Shown in pieces: positions 7,919 through 15,897 of a stretch of 64,000 nucleotides of DNA; the first letter of the stretch is position 1; the number at the start of each line of letters is the position of its first letter. This stretch comes from Streptomyces sp. NBC_01717 (GTDB taxonomy: Bacteria; Actinomycetota; Actinomycetes; Streptomycetales; Streptomycetaceae): contig NZ_CP109178.1 of assembly GCF_036248255.1 (NCBI RefSeq), positions 3,844,001-3,908,000 of the forward strand, given 5' to 3'. Position numbers and translations under genes: made by a program. The notes beneath the pieces were generated by a model, which was given only the letters and a program-made list of their open reading frames with translations, was not told where the DNA came from and made no database searches.

Positions 7919-8383
7919 TTACGCGGGCGCCGGAGCACCCTCTTCGGCGCCGCCACCCTTCTCGTTCGGGCTACCGGTTCCGCCCCCGTTCCCGTACGCG
8001 ACCAGCGTGAGCACGATCAGGCCGAGCACGACCATCATGAACACGAACGCGGCCCAGCCGATCAGGCCCACCGTCAGTGCGCCCAGCACCCCGTGCACCA
8101 CGGCGCAGCTGATCAGGGCGGCCCGGCCGACACGCCCGGGAGCCCGGTCGCGGATGCCGGTCAGCAGCAGGACCAGGCCGCAGAGCACCAGGTACAGCCC
8201 GGCGACGCCGCCCATCACCCACGCCCCGGCGGACATGGCGGCCGGATCCAGCCCGGCGAGTGACATCTCCTGGTTGTCGACGACCGTGGCCATGATGCCG
8301 TTGACGAGCACCATGCCCGCGGCTTCCCCGAACAGCACGATCGCGGCCACGAACGCCACCGGTCTGCGCACCACGGCGCTCAC
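7919..8383 (-). CDS. Four-helix integral membrane protein, function unknown
   Basis: The frame encodes 154 residues with four hydrophobic stretches (about 8-32, 52-76, 86-110 and 112-130) and a Gly/Ala/Pro-rich cytosolic tail. No enzymatic motif is visible. It converges on maf with a 15-bp gap. The GTG at 8383 abuts AAGGGG too closely, so a downstream GTG at 8374 or 8371 may be the true start and would remove three to four residues. Confidence 0.75.
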   Translation of the reverse strand: MSAVVRRPVAFVAAIVLFGEAAGMVLVNGIMATVVDNQEMSLAGLDPAAMSAGAWVMGGVAGLYLVLCGLVLLLTGIRDRAPGRVGRAALISCAVVHGVLGALTVGLIGWAAFVFMMVVLGLIVLTLVAYGNGGGTGSPNEKGGGAEEGAPAPA

Positions 8384-8794
8384 CCCTTGTTACCTGTAGT
8401 AAGTGCGGTAGCGCGGACCCTACTAACGGGTAATCATTCGGACAAGGGTTCCGACCACGTTCACTCGTCCCACTTGCCCGCTTGCCCTCCGCACACACTG
8501 TTTACGCACCCCGCTTGTCGCGCCCCTCGTGCGTCGGGCAAAGAAACACTCGCTCGTTAGTAGGTACTCCACAAAGAAACACCGACGGCCGCCCCTCGAT
8601 GGAACAGAGACCTGGACCACACCTCGTGGCTACTGTGCGGTCATGAATCCCGGCGTACCGTGGTGCCACAAGGGATTTCGCGCCTCGAGCAAGCCTCGAA
8701 TCACGCTCCGTGTGGGCAAGCTCACCAATGGGGACGGGTCGTAAGGCCGTGTCGGTAGTCCCTAAACTCAGCTTGTTTCAAGGAGGGAGCCATC
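8384..8794. other. Intergenic region upstream of the carboxylase alpha gene, with direct repeats
   Basis: This 411-bp spacer is AT-richer than its neighbours and has no convincing gene. It holds two identical 11-mers, CAAAGAAACAC, at 8539-8549 and 8572-8582. They are 33 bp apart centre to centre (three helical turns), which suggests a regulator bound on one face of the DNA. A related inverted pair, TTACCTGTAGTA near 8390 and TACTAACGGGTAA near 8421, lies next to the divergent membrane-protein gene. AAGGAGGGAG at 8780-8789 is the ribosome-binding site of the next gene. Confidence 0.5.
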
Positions 8795-10549
8795 GTGCGC
8801 AAGGTGCTCATCGCCAACCGTGGCGAAATTGCTGTCCGTGTTGCTCGGGCGTGCCGGGATGCCGGGATCGGGAGCGTGGCGGTCTACGCGGACCCGGACC
8901 GGGACGCTCTGCATGTGCGTGCGGCCGACGAGGCATTCGCTCTGGGCGGTGACACCCCGGCCGCCAGTTATCTGGACATGGCGAAGGTGCTGCAGGCGGC
9001 CAAGGACTCGGGGGCCGACGCGGTCCACCCGGGTTACGGGTTCCTGTCGGAGAACGCCGAGTTCGCCCAGGCGGTGCTGGACGCGGGACTGACCTGGATC
9101 GGCCCGCCGCCGCAGGCGATCCGCGATCTGGGTGACAAGGTGGCCGCGCGGCACATCGCGCAGCGCGCCGGTGCCCCGCTGGTCGCCGGGACCCCGGATC
9201 CGGTGTCGGGTTCGGCGGAGGTCGTGGCGTTCGCGAAGGAGCACGGGCTGCCGGTCGCGATCAAGGCCGCGTTCGGTGGTGGCGGCCGTGGGCTGAAGGT
9301 CGCGCGGACGCTGGAGGAGATCCCGGAGCTGTACGACTCCGCGGTCCGTGAGGCCGTCGCGGCGTTCGGGCGCGGGGAGTGCTTCGTGGAGCGCTACCTC
9401 GACAAGCCGCGCCACGTGGAGACGCAGTGCCTGGCCGACTCCCACGGCAACGTGGTGGTCGTCTCGACCCGTGACTGCTCGCTGCAGCGCCGGCATCAGA
9501 AGCTGGTCGAGGAGGCTCCGGCGCCGTTCCTGTCCGAGGCGCAGAACGCGGAGCTGTACGCGGCGTCGAAGGCAATCCTGAAGGAGGCCGGGTACGTCGG
9601 TGCGGGGACCGTGGAGTTCCTGGTCGGTGTCGACGGCACGATCTCGTTCCTCGAGGTCAACACCCGTCTGCAGGTCGAGCACCCGGTGACCGAGGAGGTC
9701 ACCGGCCTCGACCTGGTCCGTGAGATGTTCCGGATCGCGGACGGCGAGAAGCTCGGTTACGACGACCCGGCGGTGCGCGGGCACTCGTTCGAGTTCCGGA
9801 TCAACGGTGAGGACCCGGGCCGCGGGTTCCTGCCCGCTCCGGGCACGGTGACCGTGTTCGCCCCGCCGACCGGCCCCGGTGTCCGCCTGGACGCGGGCGT
9901 CGAGTCGGGTTCGGTGATCGGCCCGGCGTGGGACTCGCTGCTGGCGAAGCTCGTCGTGACCGGCGCCACCCGTGAGCAGGCGTTGCAGCGGGCGGCGCGT
10001 GCGCTGGCCGAGTTCAATGTCGAGGGCATGGCCACCGCGATCCCGTTCCACCGCGCGGTCGTCGCCGACCCGGCGTTCACCAGCGACCCGTTCCGCATCC
10101 ACACCCGCTGGATCGAGACCGAGTTCGTCAACGAGATCAAGCCCTTCGCCGCCCCCGCCGATGTGGAGGCGGAGGAAGAGGCCGGCCGTGAGACGGTCGT
10201 CGTCGAGGTCGGCGGAAAGCGTCTCGAGGTCTCCCTGCCGTCTTCGCTGGGCATGAGCCTGGCCCGTACCGGACTCGCAGCGGGTGCCAAGCCCAAGCGG
10301 CGCGCGGCGAAGAAGAGCGGCTCCGCGGTCTCCGGCGACACCCTCGCGTCCCCGATGCAGGGCACGATCGTCAAGATCGCCGTCGAGGAGGGCCAGGAGG
10401 TCCAGGAAGGCGACCTGATCGTCGTCCTGGAGGCCATGAAGATGGAGCAGCCCCTCAACGCACACCGCGCCGGCACGGTGAAGGGACTCGCCGCAGAGGT
10501 CGGCAGTTCGATCTCGTCGGGCGCCGTCATCTGCGAGATCAAGGACTGA
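8795..10549 (+). CDS. accA2: Acetyl/propionyl-CoA carboxylase alpha chain (biotin carboxylase plus BCCP)
   Basis: The 584-residue chain carries the biotin carboxylase domain (about 1-450) and a C-terminal biotinyl domain. Visible marks are the start [14 protein letters not shown], the ATP-grasp glycine loop [26 protein letters not shown] and RINGEDP. The biotin site is EAMKMEQP with K549. An Ala/Lys linker at 495-510 separates the domains. It would supply carboxybiotin to PccB/PccE encoded 2 kb upstream and be modified by BirA. The GTG at 8795 has AAGGAGGGAG in front. A 17-bp perfect hairpin closes the unit. The upstream region has paired direct repeats that may control it. Confidence 0.95.
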   Translation: MRKVLIANRGEIAVRVARACRDAGIGSVAVYADPDRDALHVRAADEAFALGGDTPAASYLDMAKVLQAAKDSGADAVHPGYGFLSENAEFAQAVLDAGLTWIGPPPQAIRDLGDKVAARHIAQRAGAPLVAGTPDPVSGSAEVVAFAKEHGLPVAIKAAFGGGGRGLKVARTLEEIPELYDSAVREAVAAFGRGECFVERYLDKPRHVETQCLADSHGNVVVVSTRDCSLQRRHQKLVEEAPAPFLSEAQNAELYAASKAILKEAGYVGAGTVEFLVGVDGTISFLEVNTRLQVEHPVTEEVTGLDLVREMFRIADGEKLGYDDPAVRGHSFEFRINGEDPGRGFLPAPGTVTVFAPPTGPGVRLDAGVESGSVIGPAWDSLLAKLVVTGATREQALQRAARALAEFNVEGMATAIPFHRAVVADPAFTSDPFRIHTRWIETEFVNEIKPFAAPADVEAEEEAGRETVVVEVGGKRLEVSLPSSLGMSLARTGLAAGAKPKRRAAKKSGSAVSGDTLASPMQGTIVKIAVEEGQEVQEGDLIVVLEAMKMEQPLNAHRAGTVKGLAAEVGSSISSGAVICEIKD

Positions 10550-10573
10550 TCCCGCACGAAGTGTTCAGCCCTT

Positions 10574-10613
10574 GGGCCCCTGCGGAGTCGTATCACCGAC
10601 TCCGCAGGGGCCC
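10574..10613 (+). terminator. Terminator hairpin after accA2
   Basis: GGGCCCCTGCGGAGTCG (10574-10590) pairs perfectly with 10597-10613 across the loop TATCAC. It lies 24 bp after the accA2 stop. Confidence 0.85.
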
Positions 10614-10702
10614 CGGCCGTTCCGCGGCCGGGCAGGAGGAGAGGTCGACCGGTTGCGCGATGGCATCCTGGACCCGGGGGCGGAAAAAGGGAGGACTGCG
10701 CA

Positions 10703-11302
10703 ATGGCGATGACCACGGCACAGACGCCGGGCCGGCCGATGCGCGCCGACGCGCGCCGCAACTACGACCGGCTGCTCGGAGAAGCCCGTACGGCGTTCGC
10801 GGAACACGGCACGGACGCGTCGCTGGAGGACATCGCGCGCCGGGCGGGCGTGGGGATCGGCACGCTGTACCGGCATTTCCCGAATCGGCACGCGCTGATG
10901 AGCGCGGTCTTCCAGGAGGCCCTGGGATCGCTCCTCACCCGCTCCCACGAGTTGGCGGAGGCGGAGAATCCGTGCAGCGGTCTGGTGGAGTGGCTGGGTG
11001 CGATCATCACTCATGCGGGTGAGTACCGGGGGCTTGCACAGGCACTCATGTCGACGTCGCGGGACGAGACTTCGGCGCTGTCCGACTGCAATGTGCCGCT
11101 GCGTGAGGCAGGGGCGCGGCTGCTGGCCCGGGCGCAGGCGAGTGGCACTGTGCGGGCGGATGTGTCGATCGGTGACCTGATGCAGCTGACGAATGCGATC
11201 GCGTTGGCGGCGGAGCAGGCGCCGGAGGATCCGGCGTTGGCGGGCCGCCTGCTGACGCTGACGCTGCAGGGGCTGAAGGGGCCGCGGGCAGCCGGAGGTT
11301 GA
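10703..11302 (+). CDS. TetR-family transcriptional regulator
   Basis: The 199-residue protein has an N-terminal TetR helix-turn-helix: RADARRNYDRLLGEARTAF, then DASLEDIARRAGVGIGTLYRHF, followed by PNRHALMSAVF. The all-helical C-terminal ligand domain is of the SACE_7040/TetR_C type common in Streptomyces. GGGAGG precedes the ATG at 10703. It stands alone between the accA2 terminator and a repeat region, with no divergent partner, so its target cannot be inferred. No palindrome of its own was found near its start. Confidence 0.88.
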   Translation: MAMTTAQTPGRPMRADARRNYDRLLGEARTAFAEHGTDASLEDIARRAGVGIGTLYRHFPNRHALMSAVFQEALGSLLTRSHELAEAENPCSGLVEWLGAIITHAGEYRGLAQALMSTSRDETSALSDCNVPLREAGARLLARAQASGTVRADVSIGDLMQLTNAIALAAEQAPEDPALAGRLLTLTLQGLKGPRAAGG

Positions 11303-11358
11303 GGCGGGGCCGAAAAGCCGGGGCTGCGCCCCCGCCCCTCGAAGACCCAAGGGCTGTC

Positions 11359-11502
11359 CTGTCATCCCTGGCGGGCGGACGACGCCACGTACGGCATCTC
11401 GCCGCGTTGCCGCAACGCCCGAATGCGCTCAGCACGAGGACGCCCCGCCGCCTTGCGATGCACCGCACCCGACGCCGCGCGCCGATCCACCAGGGATTAC
11501 AG
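11359..11502. repeat. About 144-bp MITE-like intergenic element with imperfect terminal repeats
   Basis: CTGTCATCCCTGGCGG at the left end (11359-11374) is an imperfect inverted copy of the right end, where the complement reads CTGTAATCCCTGGTGG (14 of 16 match). The interior carries a short minus-strand frame (11463 down to 11362) that would encode VHRKAAGRPRAERIRALRQR and a short tail. From memory, very similar sequences recur in intergenic regions of many Streptomyces genomes. It may be a non-autonomous mobile element or a small conserved gene. Confidence 0.5.
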
Positions 11503-11505
11503 CCC

Positions 11506-12468
11506 TCAGCGGCGGCGCAGGTCCGCCACGCGGGCGCGGTCGCCCGGGGGCTGGTCCGTCAAGGACGCGGCCGCACTGCGCAGTTGCGGACCGGGTCCGC
11601 CGTGTGTGCGACGCTGACCGGGAAGCGGCATGTCCCGGCGCGCCTGGCGGCCCGCAGAGAGGGAGTCCGCCCCGGCGGACCCCGTCCCCCCACCGGCCAC
11701 CGCGATCTGTACGCCCTGGTCCGCCAGGGCCTGCAGTTCGGTGGCGGCCCGGTCGTCATGGCCCGCGGGTTCGTCCGTCACCAGACGGGTGATCAGGTCC
11801 GTCGGCACCGTCTGGAACATGGTGTCGGAGCCCAGCTTGGTGTGGTCCGCGAGGACCACCACCTCCGCTGCGGCCTGCACCAACGCCCGGTCCACGCTCG
11901 CCGAGAGCATGTTGGACGTGGACAGCCCACGCTCCGCGGTGAGCCCGCTCCCGGACAGGAACGCGCGTGACACCCGCAGGCCCTGGAGCGACTGTTCCGC
12001 CCCACTGCCCACCAGGGCGTAGTTGGAGCCGCGCAGGGTGCCACCCGTCATCACCACTTCCACCCGGTTGGCATGGGCCAACGCCTGGGCGACCAGCAGC
12101 GAGTTGGTGACGACGGTCAGGCCGGGGATCCGCGCGAGCCGTCGGGCCAGCTCCTGCGTGGTCGTGCCGGCACCGACGACGATGGCCTCGCCCTCTTCGA
12201 CGAGGCCCGCGGCCAGGTCGGCGATGGCCGTCTTCTCGGCGGTGGCGAGATGGGATTTCTGCGGAAAGCCGGACTCCCGCGTAAAACCGCCCGGCAGTAC
12301 CGCACCGCCATGCCGGCGGTCGAGGAGTCCTTCTGCCTCCAGTGCCCGCACGTCCCGCCGTACGGTCACTTCGGAGGTCTGGACGACGCGGGCGAGCTCG
12401 CGGAGCGATACTGCCCCGTTGGCGCGCACCATTTCGAGGATCAACTGACGACGTTCTGCAGCGAACAC
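11506..12468 (-). CDS. DeoR-family transcriptional regulator
   Basis: This 320-residue regulator begins MFAAERRQLILEMV with the DeoR helix-turn-helix (VSLRELARVVQTSEVTVRRDV) and GGAVL at the hinge. It continues with the DeoR C-terminal sensor, an ISOCOT fold with GAGTTTQELARRL, TNSL, GGTLRG and DHTKLG, which normally binds a phosphosugar. A Gly/Ala/Arg-rich tail of about 70 residues follows the domain and is unusual. The family and the location beside deoxyribose-phosphate genes make it a candidate controller of the CTACGCGCGTAG sites described below. No such site was found at its own promoter. GTG start at 12468. Confidence 0.88.
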   Translation of the reverse strand: MFAAERRQLILEMVRANGAVSLRELARVVQTSEVTVRRDVRALEAEGLLDRRHGGAVLPGGFTRESGFPQKSHLATAEKTAIADLAAGLVEEGEAIVVGAGTTTQELARRLARIPGLTVVTNSLLVAQALAHANRVEVVMTGGTLRGSNYALVGSGAEQSLQGLRVSRAFLSGSGLTAERGLSTSNMLSASVDRALVQAAAEVVVLADHTKLGSDTMFQTVPTDLITRLVTDEPAGHDDRAATELQALADQGVQIAVAGGGTGSAGADSLSAGRQARRDMPLPGQRRTHGGPGPQLRSAAASLTDQPPGDRARVADLRRR

Positions 12469-12540
12469 GAAACTGACAGTAACGTGACCGCGCGAGGGTT
12501 TTCAGCAGTTTGCGCCGAAAAACAGAAGTTGTACACACAA

Positions 12541-12568
12541 GGGGCCGCCAAGTGATATAGGCGGCCCC
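12541..12568 (-). terminator. Terminator hairpin between lpdA and the DeoR gene
   Basis: GGGGCCGCC (12541-12549) pairs with GGCGGCCCC (12560-12568) across a 10-base loop. It lies 79 bp beyond the lpdA stop, before the DeoR promoter, and insulates the two minus-strand genes. Confidence 0.75.
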
Positions 12569-12646
12569 GTTGTTGTTCGCTACTGACCGGACACCGGCAT
12601 GCCACCCGCCTGAGTTGCCGGGGGTTGCCAGGGAATGCCGGGTTTT

Positions 12647-14086
12647 CTAGGCCTCGCCGGCGCGCTTCCGGGTGTGCAACTGACGTGCCACTTCGGCGAT
12701 CGATCCCGACAGGGACGGGTACACGGTGAAAGCGTTTGCGATCTGTTCCACCGTCAGATTGTTGTCGACCGCGATCGAGATGGGGTGGATCAGCTCGCTG
12801 GCCCGCGGTGCGACGACGCAGCCGCCGACCACGATGCCGGTGCCGGGCCGGCAGAGGATCTTGACGAAGCCGTCCCGGATGCCCTGCATCTTGGCGCGCG
12901 GGTTGCGCAGCAGCGGCAGCTTCACCACGCGCGCGTCGATCGCGCCCGCGTCGACGTCGGCCTGGGTGTAACCGACGGTGGCGATCTCCGGGTCGGTGAA
13001 GACGTTCGAGGAGACCGTCTTCAGGTTCAGCGGGGCGACCGCGTCGCCGAGGAAGTGGTACATCGCGATCCGGCCCTGCATCGCGGCGACCGAGGCGAGC
13101 GCGAAGATGCCGGTGACGTCACCGGCCGCGTACACGCCGGGGGCGCTGGTGCGGGAGACCTTGTCGGTCCAGATGTGGCCGGACTCCTTGAGCCGGACCC
13201 CGGCCTCCTCCAGGCCCATCCCCGCGCTGTTCGGGATCGCGCCGACCGCCATCAGACAGTGCGAACCGGTGATCACGCGACCGTCGGAGAGCGTGACCTC
13301 GACCCGGTCGCCGACCCGCTTCGCCGCCTGGGCGCGCGAGCGGGCCATGACGTTCATGCCGCGGCGCCGGAAGACGTCCTCCAGCACGGCGGCCGCGTCC
13401 GGGTCCTCACCGGGCAGCACCCGGTCGCGGGACGAGACGAGGGTGACGCGCGAGCCCAGCGCCTGGTAGGCGCCGGCGAACTCGGCGCCGGTGACACCGG
13501 AGCCGACCACAATGAGCTCCTCGGGGAGCTCGTCGAGGTCGTAGACCTGGGTCCAGTTCAGAATGCGCTCGCCGTCGGGGAGCGCGTCCGGGATCTCCCG
13601 GGGGTGACCGCCGGTCGCGATCAGCACGGCGTCGGCGGTGAGCGTCTCCTCCGTACCGTCGGCCGCGGTCACCACGACCTTGCGGGAGCCGTCGGCCGCC
13701 TGGAGGCCTTCCAGCCTGCCCCGGCCGCGCATCACGCGTGCACCCGCACGGGTCACGGAGGCGGTGATGTCGTGGGACTGGGCGAGCGCCAGGCGCTTCA
13801 CGCGTCGGTTGACCTTGCCGAGGTCGACGCCGACCACCCGTGCCGCCTGCTCGATGTGCGGCGTGTCGTCGGCGACGATGATCCCCAACTCCTCGTACGA
13901 AGAGTCGAAGGTGGTCATCACCTCTGCCGTCGCGATCAGGGTCTTCGAGGGCACGCAGTCGGTGAGCACCGACGCGCCGCCGAGGCCGTCGCAGTCGACG
14001 ACGGTCACCTCCGCGCCGAGCTGGGCGCCCACCAATGCCGCCTCGTACCCGCCGGGTCCGCCGCCGATGATCACGATCCGGGTCAC
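12647..14086 (-). CDS. lpdA: LpdA-type flavoprotein oxidoreductase (quinone reductase), not a lipoamide dehydrogenase
   Basis: The 479-residue protein has the pyridine nucleotide-disulfide oxidoreductase fold: FAD motif GGGPGG (8-13), NAD(P) motif [12 protein letters not shown], and [10 protein letters not shown]. The redox-active CxxxxC is broken. Where lipoamide dehydrogenase has GGTCLNVGC, this protein has GGASVLTDC, so Ser39 faces Cys44. The C-terminal catalytic His-Glu pair (HPTLSE) is YPSLSG, with Tyr456 and Gly461. These are the same losses known in M. tuberculosis LpdA (Rv3303c), which reduces quinones with NAD(P)H. A lipoamide dehydrogenase annotation would therefore be wrong. It is divergent from the cyclotransferase-like gene with a 262-bp spacer. 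Confidence 0.88.
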   Translation of the reverse strand: MTRIVIIGGGPGGYEAALVGAQLGAEVTVVDCDGLGGASVLTDCVPSKTLIATAEVMTTFDSSYEELGIIVADDTPHIEQAARVVGVDLGKVNRRVKRLALAQSHDITASVTRAGARVMRGRGRLEGLQAADGSRKVVVTAADGTEETLTADAVLIATGGHPREIPDALPDGERILNWTQVYDLDELPEELIVVGSGVTGAEFAGAYQALGSRVTLVSSRDRVLPGEDPDAAAVLEDVFRRRGMNVMARSRAQAAKRVGDRVEVTLSDGRVITGSHCLMAVGAIPNSAGMGLEEAGVRLKESGHIWTDKVSRTSAPGVYAAGDVTGIFALASVAAMQGRIAMYHFLGDAVAPLNLKTVSSNVFTDPEIATVGYTQADVDAGAIDARVVKLPLLRNPRAKMQGIRDGFVKILCRPGTGIVVGGCVVAPRASELIHPISIAVDNNLTVEQIANAFTVYPSLSGSIAEVARQLHTRKRAGEA

Positions 14087-14348
14087 GAAAAGTCCGCCTC
14101 GCGTATGTCATCCCGCGGCCGTCTGCCGCCCCGGCCGGGGGTCCGGGGGATCACCCCGGGGGAATGCAGTACGTACTCCATTGTCCCGCACGCGCCAAGA
14201 TGCTTCGCCCCGGGGCCCTCCATACGGGAGAGGGGCCCCCGGACGAGCCGTCGGCGCACTCCTCGGCCCGGTCCCCGGCGGGACCCTCGCCAGGGTCTTC
14301 GTCACAGGAATCGCCGCTCGCCGGGCCGCCTCCCGTACCCTCGATCCC

Positions 14349-14786
14349 ATGTCGCTCTACGCCGCGTACGCCGGCAACCTCGACGCGCGGCTGATGACCC
14401 GCCGCGCACCGCATTCCCCGCTGCGCGGCACCGGCTGGCTCAACGGCTGGCGGCTGACCTTCGGCGGGGAGCAGATGGGCTGGGAAGGCGCGCTGGCCAC
14501 AGTCGTGGAGGCGCCGCGTTCGCAGGTCTTCGTGGCGCTGTACGACCTGGCGCCGATGGACGAGGACTCGATGGACCGGTGGGAAGGTGTCGGCCTCGAC
14601 ATCTACCGGCGGATGCGGGTGCGGGTGCACACCCTGGACGGCGAGGAGCCGGCCTGGATGTACGTGCTGAACGCGTACGAGGGCGGGCTGCCGTCCGCCC
14701 GGTATCTGGGCGAGTTGGCGGACGCCGCCGAGTCGGCGGGCGCGCCGCACGACTACGTGATGGAGCTGCGCAAGCGCCCCTGCTGA
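14349..14786 (+). CDS. Gamma-glutamylcyclotransferase-fold protein
   Basis: The 145-residue protein begins [20 protein letters not shown], matching the YxxYGSN substrate loop of the AIG2/GGCT fold, although the usual GSN reads AGN here. It continues with [10 protein letters not shown] and [17 protein letters not shown], the segment with the acidic catalytic residue. It may release 5-oxoproline from gamma-glutamyl peptides or amines, but the substrate is open. ATG at 14349 fits the start of the conserved region; the open frame extending upstream is antisense to lpdA. The spacer to lpdA contains the palindrome AGTACGTACT at 14168-14177. Confidence 0.8.
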   Translation: MSLYAAYAGNLDARLMTRRAPHSPLRGTGWLNGWRLTFGGEQMGWEGALATVVEAPRSQVFVALYDLAPMDEDSMDRWEGVGLDIYRRMRVRVHTLDGEEPAWMYVLNAYEGGLPSARYLGELADAAESAGAPHDYVMELRKRPC

Positions 14787-14853
14787 GCCGCACACTTCCC
14801 CACGATTTGTGTGAAAGTACGAAGAGGCGTGTGCAGACTCTCTGCATGGGCAT

Positions 14854-14865
14854 CTACGCGCGTAG
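14854..14865. promoter_or_regulatory. Nucleoside-regulon palindrome before the purine nucleoside phosphorylase gene
   Basis: CTACGCGCGTAG, a perfect 12-bp palindrome, lies 25 bp upstream of the phosphorylase start codon. The identical 12-mer recurs before deoC, add and the nucleoside ABC transporter, with near matches before deoA and bmpA. Confidence 0.8.
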
Positions 14866-14890
14866 GGATTCACCGGCTACCCTCATCCGC

Positions 14891-15715
14891 GTGAACGCAT
14901 CTGTTATTCCGGACAACATCCAGGGCGACCCGCACGCCGCCGCTGCCGACGCCGCCGCCCGACTGCGCGAGCTGACCGGCGCCGAGACCCACGACGTCGC
15001 GCTCGTGATGGGTTCCGGCTGGGCACCTGCGGGCGACGCGCTCGGCGCGCCGGAGGCCGAGTTCCCGGTGACCGAACTGCCCGGCTTCCCGGCGCCGGCC
15101 GTCGAGGGCCACGGCGGCACGATCCGCTCGTACCGGATCGGCGACAAGCGCACCCTGGTCTTCCTCGGCCGCACGCACTACTACGAGGGCCGCGGCGTCG
15201 CCGCCGTCGCACACGGCGTCCGTACCGCCGTCGCCGCGGGCTGCAAGACCGTCGTCCTGACGAACGGCTGCGGCGGTCTGCGCGAGGGCATGCGCCCCGG
15301 GCAGCCGGTCCTGATCAGCGACCACATCAACCTGACCGCGGCCTCGCCGATCGTCGGCGCCAACTTCGTCGACCTGACCGACCTGTACTCGCCGCGGCTG
15401 CGCGCGCTGTGCAAGGAGATCGACGAGACGCTCGAAGAGGGCGTGTACGTGCAGTTCCCCGGCCCGCACTACGAGACTCCGGCCGAGATCAACATGGTGC
15501 GGGTCATGGGCGGCGACCTGGTGGGCATGTCGACCGTGCTCGAAGCGATCGCTGCGCGGGAGGCGGGGGCCGAGGTGCTGGGCATCTCGCTCGTCACGAA
15601 TCTGGCTGCCGGGTTGAGCGGGGAGCCGCTGAACCATGAAGAGGTGCTGCAGGCGGGGCGGGACTCGGCGACCCGGATGGGGTCGTTGCTGGCGCGGGTG
15701 CTGGACCGCATCTGA
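14891..15715 (+). CDS. punA: Purine nucleoside phosphorylase (trimeric type)
   Basis: The 274-residue enzyme cleaves purine (deoxy)ribonucleosides with phosphate to base plus (deoxy)ribose-1-phosphate. It has the PNP/MTAP class II marks: phosphate loop [38 protein letters not shown] and VGMSTVLEA. The GTG at 14891 gives the best alignment; the much longer frame upstream is antisense to lpdA. A shared palindrome sits in its promoter, and a phosphosugar mutase follows 182 bp downstream in the same direction. Together they convert nucleosides to pentose-5-phosphates. Confidence 0.92.
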   Translation: MNASVIPDNIQGDPHAAAADAAARLRELTGAETHDVALVMGSGWAPAGDALGAPEAEFPVTELPGFPAPAVEGHGGTIRSYRIGDKRTLVFLGRTHYYEGRGVAAVAHGVRTAVAAGCKTVVLTNGCGGLREGMRPGQPVLISDHINLTAASPIVGANFVDLTDLYSPRLRALCKEIDETLEEGVYVQFPGPHYETPAEINMVRVMGGDLVGMSTVLEAIAAREAGAEVLGISLVTNLAAGLSGEPLNHEEVLQAGRDSATRMGSLLARVLDRI

Positions 15716-15754
15716 GCGGGCGTCGCCCCTGCGGCGGGCGGTTTCCCCTACCCG

Positions 15755-15867
15755 CCCCTTCTCGAACCGGGGCTCGGCCCCGTGCCCAGCGCCTCGAACG
15801 CCGGCGAGGCTGAGAAGTCAGCCCCTCCGGCGATTGAGGAGCGGGGGCCCGGGGGCAGCTCCCCCGT
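15755..15867. repeat. Streptomyces-type intergenic palindromic repeat
   Basis: This spacer carries nested dyads. CTCGAACGCCGGCGAGGCTGA pairs with TCAGCCCCTCCGGCGATTGAG around GAAG, flanked by GGGGCTCGGCCCCG and GGGGGCAGCTCCCCC. The TCCGGCGATTGAGGAGCGGGG wording is, from memory, a widespread intergenic repeat of Streptomyces. A partial relative (CTTGAGGACCGGGGTCCGGGG) lies near 23311. It could act as a terminator or mRNA-processing signal between the phosphorylase and mutase genes. Confidence 0.65.
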
Positions 15868-15897
15868 AACCCACCCCATCCCCGAAAGGCGGACACC

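Noticed and set aside
8529..8744. A 71-codon frame upstream of accA2
   Set aside because: No ribosome-binding site, atypical codon use and overlap with the direct repeats and promoter region. Better read as regulatory DNA.
12647..14086. Dihydrolipoamide dehydrogenase (E3) annotation
   Set aside because: The first redox cysteine and the catalytic His-Glu pair are replaced.
12635..14890. Very long open frame on the plus strand opposite lpdA
   Set aside because: It mirrors the codon bias of lpdA on the other strand. Its translation is low-complexity His/Gly/Arg-rich and has no domain. Only the last part, from 14891, is the real phosphorylase.
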